Position numbers and translations under genes: made by a program. From positions 1 through 9,454 of the forward strand of contig JALSSH010000427.1 in the NCBI GenBank assembly GCA_026984385.1: a DNA stretch of 9,454 nucleotides, read 5' to 3'. Source of the DNA: Ardenticatenia bacterium (lineage in GTDB: Bacteria; Chloroflexota; Anaerolineae; Aggregatilineales; Aggregatilineaceae). Shown here piece by piece: positions 5,760 through 9,454 of the stretch; within the stretch, counting starts at the first letter, position 1; every line of letters begins with the position of its first letter. The notes beneath the pieces were generated by a model that did not search any database, had not been told where the DNA came from, and saw only the letters and a program-made list of their open reading frames with translations.

Positions 5760-6449
5760 CTAAAGCGGCTCGTCGGCAAATTTGTACCCCACGCCGCGCA
5801 CCGTCTGGATAATGCGCGGGCGGCTGGGGTCCGGCTCGATCTTTTGGCGGATGTGGCCGATGTGCACGTCCACCACGCGCGCTTCGCCGTAAAAGTCATA
5901 GCCCCAGACCTGTTCGAGCAGCTTTTCGCGGCTAAAAACCATGCCAGGGTAACGCGCCAGCGCCTGCAGCAATTTGAACTCCAACGCGGTTAGCTCCACC
6001 CGCTCCTCCCCGCGCCAAACTTCATGGCGTCGCTCGTCAATGCGGATGTGGCGGAAGTTCAACACACGCCCGCGCTTTTCATGGGCCGCGCGCCCCCGCC
6101 GCAAAATCGCCTTGACACGCGCCACCAATTCGCGCGGGCTGAAGGGTTTGGTCAAATAGTCGTCCGCGCCCACCGTCAGCCCGATCACGCGGTCTTCCTC
6201 CTCCGAGCGAGCGGTGAGCAACAGCACGTAAGCGTCGGATTCGCGGCGGATATGTTGGAGCACCTCCAACCCGTCCAATTTGGGCAGCATGATATCCAAC
6301 ACTACCAATTCGGGCTGATGACGACGGAAGCGCGCCAAAGCCTGCTCGCCGTCTTCCGCTGTCGTGATCTCAAAACCTTCGGCGCGCAAATACGCCTCCA
6401 CCAGTTTGCGGATACTGGCTTCGTCGTCCACCACCAAAATATGCGTCAT
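5760..6449 (-). CDS. OmpR-family response regulator RR1
   Basis: This 229-aa DNA-binding regulator pairs with HK1. The receiver domain (1-117) has the acidic pair D8-D9, phosphoacceptor D52 (VVLDIMLP), T79 and K101 (DDYLTKPFSPREL). The winged-helix domain (about 130-225) contains LTALEFKLLQALARYPG, the recognition region around VVDVHIGHIRQKIE, and ends in IIQTVRGVGYKF. The start at MTHILVVDD is preferred: GGAAAGG lies 7 bases upstream and the receiver begins at once. An in-frame ATG at 6515 would add 22 residues unlike the family and would overlap the predicted -10 box. The gene leads a five-gene series with HK1, two SHOCT proteins and the PepSY-like protein. It probably regulates that set and itself. 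Confidence 0.95.
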   Translation of the reverse strand: MTHILVVDDEASIRKLVEAYLRAEGFEITTAEDGEQALARFRRHQPELVVLDIMLPKLDGLEVLQHIRRESDAYVLLLTARSEEEDRVIGLTVGADDYLTKPFSPRELVARVKAILRRGRAAHEKRGRVLNFRHIRIDERRHEVWRGEERVELTALEFKLLQALARYPGMVFSREKLLEQVWGYDFYGEARVVDVHIGHIRQKIEPDPSRPRIIQTVRGVGYKFADEPL

Positions 6450-6462
6450 CGGCTTGCCTTTC

Positions 6463-6477
6463 CGTATATCCTGTGCT
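6463..6477 (-). repeat. 15-bp imperfect direct repeat in the RR1 leader, copy proximal to the ATG
   Basis: On the minus strand it reads AGCACAGGATATACG and matches the copy at 6494-6508 at 13 of 15 bases. The copies are 31 bp apart, about three helical turns. It may be an operator for autoregulation, but chance or a leader function cannot be excluded. Confidence 0.5.
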
Positions 6478-6493
6478 CCGGTTGACCTGGGGG

Positions 6494-6508
6494 CGTAGAC
6501 CCTGTGCT
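6494..6508 (-). repeat. 15-bp imperfect direct repeat in the RR1 leader, distal copy
   Basis: On the minus strand it reads AGCACAGGGTCTACG, partner of 6463-6477. It sits at or just after the predicted transcript start of RR1, a position suited to repression rather than activation if a protein binds there. Confidence 0.5.
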
Positions 6509-6514
6509 GTGCCA

Positions 6515-6544
6515 ATTATCGAGGTGCGGCGCGCTATCGGCCAA
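6515..6544 (-). promoter_or_regulatory. candidate sigma70-type promoter for the RR1-HK1 unit
   Basis: On the minus strand TTGGCC (6539-6544) and GATAAT (6515-6520) are 18 bp apart. The predicted start near 6508 gives a leader of about 58 nt to the ATG at 6449. The spacer between RR2 and RR1 (6450-6569) shows no convincing terminator, so read-through from RR2 is also possible. Confidence 0.5.
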
Positions 6545-6569
6545 TCCAAACAACAGCAAGTCGCCCCCG

Positions 6570-7268
6570 CTACCCCACCAGCTTATACCCCACCCCGGGC
6601 ACAGTGCGGATCAGTTGAGGATCGCTCGGGTCGCGCTCCACCTTTTCGCGCAAGCGGCGGATGTTGACCGTGACCACCTGCTCGGTTTCCGGCGTGTTCT
6701 CATAGCCCCAGACCGCGTCCAGAATTTGCGCACGGCTGAGCACGCGATTGGGGTTTTGCGCCAAATAGGTGAGCAAACGTAACTCGGTTGGCGTCAGGTG
6801 CAAGTCCTGCGCGCCGCGCCGCACCAAGCCGCGCTGCAAGTCGATCACCAAGTCGCCCGCGTAAAGCAGGTCGCCGACCCCCGCCGCATACTCGCCATAC
6901 GCGCGGCGCAACTGTGCCCGTATGCGTGAAAGCAGCTCGCGCAAGCTAAAAGGCTTGGTGACGTAATCGTCCGCGCCCATTTCCAACCCCAGCACTTTGT
7001 CCACTTCCTCGGCGTAGACCGTCAGCATGATGATCGGCTGGCGCAAGCCGAGCGCGCGCATCTGTCGGCAGAAGTCAAAGCCGGAGCCATCCGGCAAGCG
7101 CACGTCCAACAAGATCAGGTGGGGGGCGCGGTCGCGCGCGTACTGCACGCCGCTTTGCCCGTCTGCCTTCCACACGGCGCGGTAACCCTCGCGTTCCAAG
7201 CCGCTGAGCAACCCTCGGGCGATGCCCGGGTCGTCTTCGATCAACAAGATGGTGTGTGTGCCGTTCAT
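6570..7268 (-). CDS. OmpR-family response regulator RR2
   Basis: This 232-aa regulator pairs with HK2. The receiver has acidic residues D12-D13, phosphoacceptor D55 (LILLDVRLPDGSG), T83 and K105 (DDYVTKPFSLREL). The C-terminal winged helix includes LTPTELRLLTYLAQNPN, VVTVNIRRLREKVE at the recognition helix, and a LIRTVPGVGYKLVG end. Its ATG overlaps the stop of HK2 by 4 bases (ATGA), so the two are translationally coupled, which fixes both partnership and start. It resembles RR1 in family but differs through most of its length, so the two are not a recent duplication. Its target genes are not evident in the window. Confidence 0.95.
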   Translation of the reverse strand: MNGTHTILLIEDDPGIARGLLSGLEREGYRAVWKADGQSGVQYARDRAPHLILLDVRLPDGSGFDFCRQMRALGLRQPIIMLTVYAEEVDKVLGLEMGADDYVTKPFSLRELLSRIRAQLRRAYGEYAAGVGDLLYAGDLVIDLQRGLVRRGAQDLHLTPTELRLLTYLAQNPNRVLSRAQILDAVWGYENTPETEQVVTVNIRRLREKVERDPSDPQLIRTVPGVGYKLVG

Positions 7269-8839
7269 GGCGTGCCCCCTTCGCGCGGCAAGCGCAGCTC
7301 AAAGCGCGTGCGGCCCGCCGCGCTGCGGACCGCGATCTGCCCGCCGTGCGCTTCCACAATGGCGCGGCTGATCGCCAGCCCTAAGCCGTTGCCCGGGTAG
7401 GCCGCCGCGTTGCTCGCACGGTAAAAGCGGCTGAAGAGACGCGGCAAGTCGTCGGGCGGAACGCCGATGCCGTCGTCTTCCACCCACAAAAGCAATGCCT
7501 GCGGCTCGGCGCGCAACCCCAGCGTCACATGCCCGCCCGAAGGCGTGAACTTGAGCGCGTTGTCCAGCAGATTTTCCAGCACGCGAGAGAGCAGCGCGTC
7601 GTCCAATTGCGCGAACGCGGCGGGCGCTTCCAGCTCCACCCGCAGCTCCAGCCCCGCTTGCTCGGCGCGCGAGGCGTAGCGCTCGTGCAACTGGCGCAGC
7701 AACGCGGCCACATCCACCGCGCGCACACGCAACGCCGCGCCCTGCCCCTCGACGCGCGCCAAAGTCAGCAATCCGCGCGTCAACGTTTCCAGCCGCGTTA
7801 GCTCGGCTTGGGCGTGGGTCAGGTCGGCGCGCATTTGTTCCGCTTGTGCGTCGGTGGCGGCCAGCTCCAAGTGCGTGCGCAGCGCGGTAATGGGCGTGTT
7901 GATCTCGTGGGCCGCGTCTGCCACGAAGCGCTGCAAGGTGCGCACCGTCTCTTCCACGCGCGCCGCCATTGTGTCAAAAGCGCGTGCCAACACGCCGACT
8001 TCGTCGCGGCGATCCAGCTCTGCGCGCACCGAGAGATCGCCTTCGGCCATGCGAACGGTGGTGCGCGTGAGAGCGGACAGCGGTCGGGTGATGCGAAGAC
8101 TGGCGAACCAACCGGCCACGCCCGCCAACAGCACCGCGACCACGCCCGCCACCGCCGCTTTGCGCGCCACGTCGTCCACGATCTCCGCGCCGAAGGACGG
8201 CGCTTCGGAAAGCTGCACATAGCCCAACAACGCGCCCTCGTCCTCCGACGCGCGCAGCGGGACGCGCAACACCCGTTCGGAACGGCGCGTGGCGTCGGCG
8301 TCCCCGGGCAACAATTGCCCCAACACCTTGCGCCACGACCACAACGCATAGCGACGGCGAAACATGCGCGCAGCTTCTACCTCAGAAAGCAGCGCCGCAC
8401 GCCCCACGCTCAAGCGCATCTCTGCGCCTCGCTCGTTGGGGGCGTCGGTGGGCACACCGAGGGGATTTTGCGGCTTGAGATAGTCCAAGCTGACAAAACT
8501 TTCATCGGTGATCGGGCCGGAATCGCTCAGCGCGCGGCCCTCAGCGTCCAACACCTGCACGCGCGAGAGCGCCACAAAGGCGTAAACGTCGGTGGCCGCT
8601 TGCAACACGTCCGGCGGCACATCGTCGGAGAGCAACTGAGCGGCGCTGCGCGTGATCAGGTCGGCGCTGGCAACCATGTAAGCCTGTTCGCGGCGCGCGT
8701 AGTAGCTGCGCAGTGTGAAGAGCAACACGCCGCCCAGCGCGACCGCCGCCAACAGCGCGATCAGCGCGTAGCTGAGCAGCAAACGCCAGCGCAAAGAGCG
8801 AAAGCGCGGCGGCAGATCGTGTGGCGCTCGTGGGGTCAT
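7265..8839 (-). CDS. sensor histidine kinase HK2 with a large extracytoplasmic domain
   Basis: This 524-aa membrane kinase phosphorylates RR2. TM1 lies at about 20-43, a large outer domain at 45-225, TM2 at about 228-248, and HAMP at 247-300. HisKA has the phosphoacceptor H311 in DAAHEINTPITAL. The catalytic domain has the N box (N423, N427 in NLLDNALKFTP), G1 (DDGIGV, 455-460), F box (LFSRFYRA) and G2 (GNGLGLAI), so it looks intact. The outer domain is not methionine-rich, unlike HK1; it contains YAFVALSRVQVLDAEGRAL, reminiscent of Cache/PAS-like sensor strands, but I cannot name the fold or ligand. GGGAG lies 10 bases before the ATG. The gene follows the LysM gene by 45 bp on the same strand, so an envelope signal is conceivable. 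Confidence 0.95.
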   Translation of the reverse strand: MTPRAPHDLPPRFRSLRWRLLLSYALIALLAAVALGGVLLFTLRSYYARREQAYMVASADLITRSAAQLLSDDVPPDVLQAATDVYAFVALSRVQVLDAEGRALSDSGPITDESFVSLDYLKPQNPLGVPTDAPNERGAEMRLSVGRAALLSEVEAARMFRRRYALWSWRKVLGQLLPGDADATRRSERVLRVPLRASEDEGALLGYVQLSEAPSFGAEIVDDVARKAAVAGVVAVLLAGVAGWFASLRITRPLSALTRTTVRMAEGDLSVRAELDRRDEVGVLARAFDTMAARVEETVRTLQRFVADAAHEINTPITALRTHLELAATDAQAEQMRADLTHAQAELTRLETLTRGLLTLARVEGQGAALRVRAVDVAALLRQLHERYASRAEQAGLELRVELEAPAAFAQLDDALLSRVLENLLDNALKFTPSGGHVTLGLRAEPQALLLWVEDDGIGVPPDDLPRLFSRFYRASNAAAYPGNGLGLAISRAIVEAHGGQIAVRSAAGRTRFELRLPREGGTP

Positions 8840-8884
8840 GGTCGGCGCTCCCTGGGCCTTTCGGATACCTTTATTGTACTGCGC

Positions 8885-9454
8885 TCAGGGCGTAGGCCAG
8901 ATCACGGTGGGCAGCGCGATCACCGTTGCCGTCACCGCAGGGGACGCCTGCTTATAAAACGTCCAGGGGCCACCTTCCAAGCACGTGATCTGGACAAAGT
9001 TTTCGTCCAGCGGGTAGACGTACCAGGTGTACTGTCCTTCCATCGGCAAGTCGGCGTTGAGATTGACCGCCGCGTTTTGGCGCAGCTCGACCACTTGCTC
9101 ATAGGTCGAGCCGTCCGGTCGGTGGACGCGGAGCAGGTATTTAGGCGCCTGCGGCCCGCGCCAGTTAAAAGTCAGCGTGCCGTTGAGCGGGACGGTGGTC
9201 ATGCCGTCGAAAGGCGTCAGCGCCTCCCAGGGCGTGCAAACGTACTCGGAGGGCGGCGCTTCCCCGGGCACACGCAGCACTTGCCCCACCACGATCAAGT
9301 TTTTGTCCACAATGCAGTTGGCCGCCGCCAACTCGTCCACCCACGTCCCGTAGCGGGCAGCGATGGCCGAAAGCGTGTCGTCAAATTGCACGGTGTAAGT
9401 CAGCTTCCAGTCCGCGCGCGGTGTGCAGCCCGGGGTAGTGCTGGGCGTAGGACT
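8885..9454 (-). CDS. LysM-domain cell-envelope protein, C-terminal 189 codons; 5' part lies beyond the right edge
   Basis: The frame is open from base 9454 to a TGA at 8885-8887. A GTG at 9389-9391 is internal: the LysM motif already begins before it (LTYTVQFDDTLSAIAARYG), so the true start is outside the window. The visible part begins with a Pro/Thr/Ser linker, then one LysM repeat (about residues 19-63, ending NLIVVGQVLRVPG), which binds glycan chains of peptidoglycan. A beta-rich domain of about 90 residues follows (from LNGTLTFNWRGPQAPKYLLRV to GPWTFYK), Ig/FN3-like by pattern, and then a short Ala/Thr/Val/Pro tail. It is probably secreted or surface-attached; further LysM repeats or a signal peptide may lie in the missing part. 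It precedes HK2 by 45 bp and may be co-transcribed with it. Confidence 0.88.
   Translation of the reverse strand, partial: SPTPSTTPGCTPRADWKLTYTVQFDDTLSAIAARYGTWVDELAAANCIVDKNLIVVGQVLRVPGEAPPSEYVCTPWEALTPFDGMTTVPLNGTLTFNWRGPQAPKYLLRVHRPDGSTYEQVVELRQNAAVNLNADLPMEGQYTWYVYPLDENFVQITCLEGGPWTFYKQASPAVTATVIALPTVIWPTP

Noticed and set aside
6024..6485. 153-codon plus-strand open frame opposite RR1
   Set aside because: Antisense shadow of a response regulator with intact catalytic residues; no recognisable family.
6450..6515. 22-residue N-terminal extension of RR1 from an ATG at 6515
   Set aside because: It would overlap the predicted -10 box, lacks a ribosome site, and does not match the receiver family, whereas the start at 6449 has a good site.
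8873..8901. TACAAT on the minus strand between the LysM gene and HK2 as a -10 box
   Set aside because: No acceptable -35 hexamer at 16-18 bp (TCTGGC or ATCTGG) and no extended -10, so a separate HK2 promoter is not supported.
9389..9391. GTG as the start of the LysM protein
   Set aside because: The LysM motif and its leading linker extend upstream in the same open frame to the window edge; the GTG is an internal Val codon.

Overview
The window looks like chromosomal DNA of a GC-rich bacterium, most plausibly a member of the Chloroflexota (Anaerolineae-like). This rests on my recognition of protein families rather than a database search: the style of RpoB, an FmdB-type zinc-ribbon protein with a Ser/Ala-rich tail, a LysM protein with a Pro/Thr-rich tail, and SHOCT/PepSY proteins beside BaeS-type kinases. 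Every gene lies on the minus strand except fmdB.

Left part (1-1815): the 5' two-fifths or so of rpoB (RNA polymerase beta) runs off the left edge. It is divergent from a small FmdB-family zinc-ribbon gene. The 288-bp spacer between them holds two back-to-back sigma70-type promoters. The rpoB promoter implies a leader of about 158 nt, so rpoB appears to head its own transcription unit here.

Middle part (1843-3126): fmdB and a minus-strand pair converge on one bidirectional hairpin terminator. The pair is a metallo-beta-lactamase-fold (UlaG-like) protein with an altered metal motif, followed by a 100-aa unknown protein. A good promoter precedes the MBL gene.

Right part (3102-9454): eight consecutive minus-strand genes. 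In transcription order they are a LysM cell-envelope protein (cut by the right edge), histidine kinase HK2 and response regulator RR2 (4-nt overlap), response regulator RR1 and histidine kinase HK1 (11-nt gap), a membrane-anchored SHOCT protein, a soluble Cys/His-rich SHOCT protein, and a membrane-anchored Met/Gly-rich protein with two PepSY-like domains. A hairpin that pairs better in the minus-strand RNA closes the group.

The most interesting unit is RR1-HK1-SHOCT-SHOCT-PepSY. HK1 has a very short outer loop with seven methionines and a histidine. The soluble SHOCT protein begins with Met-Cys-Met and a His cluster. The terminal protein carries 17 methionines in two Gly/Met-rich segments. 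I infer a signalling and binding cassette for a soft metal such as Cu(I) or Ag(I). An 11-bp-phased set of hexamers just upstream of the SHOCT genes could be the RR1 operator. No RNA genes, insertion sequences or CRISPR arrays were seen.
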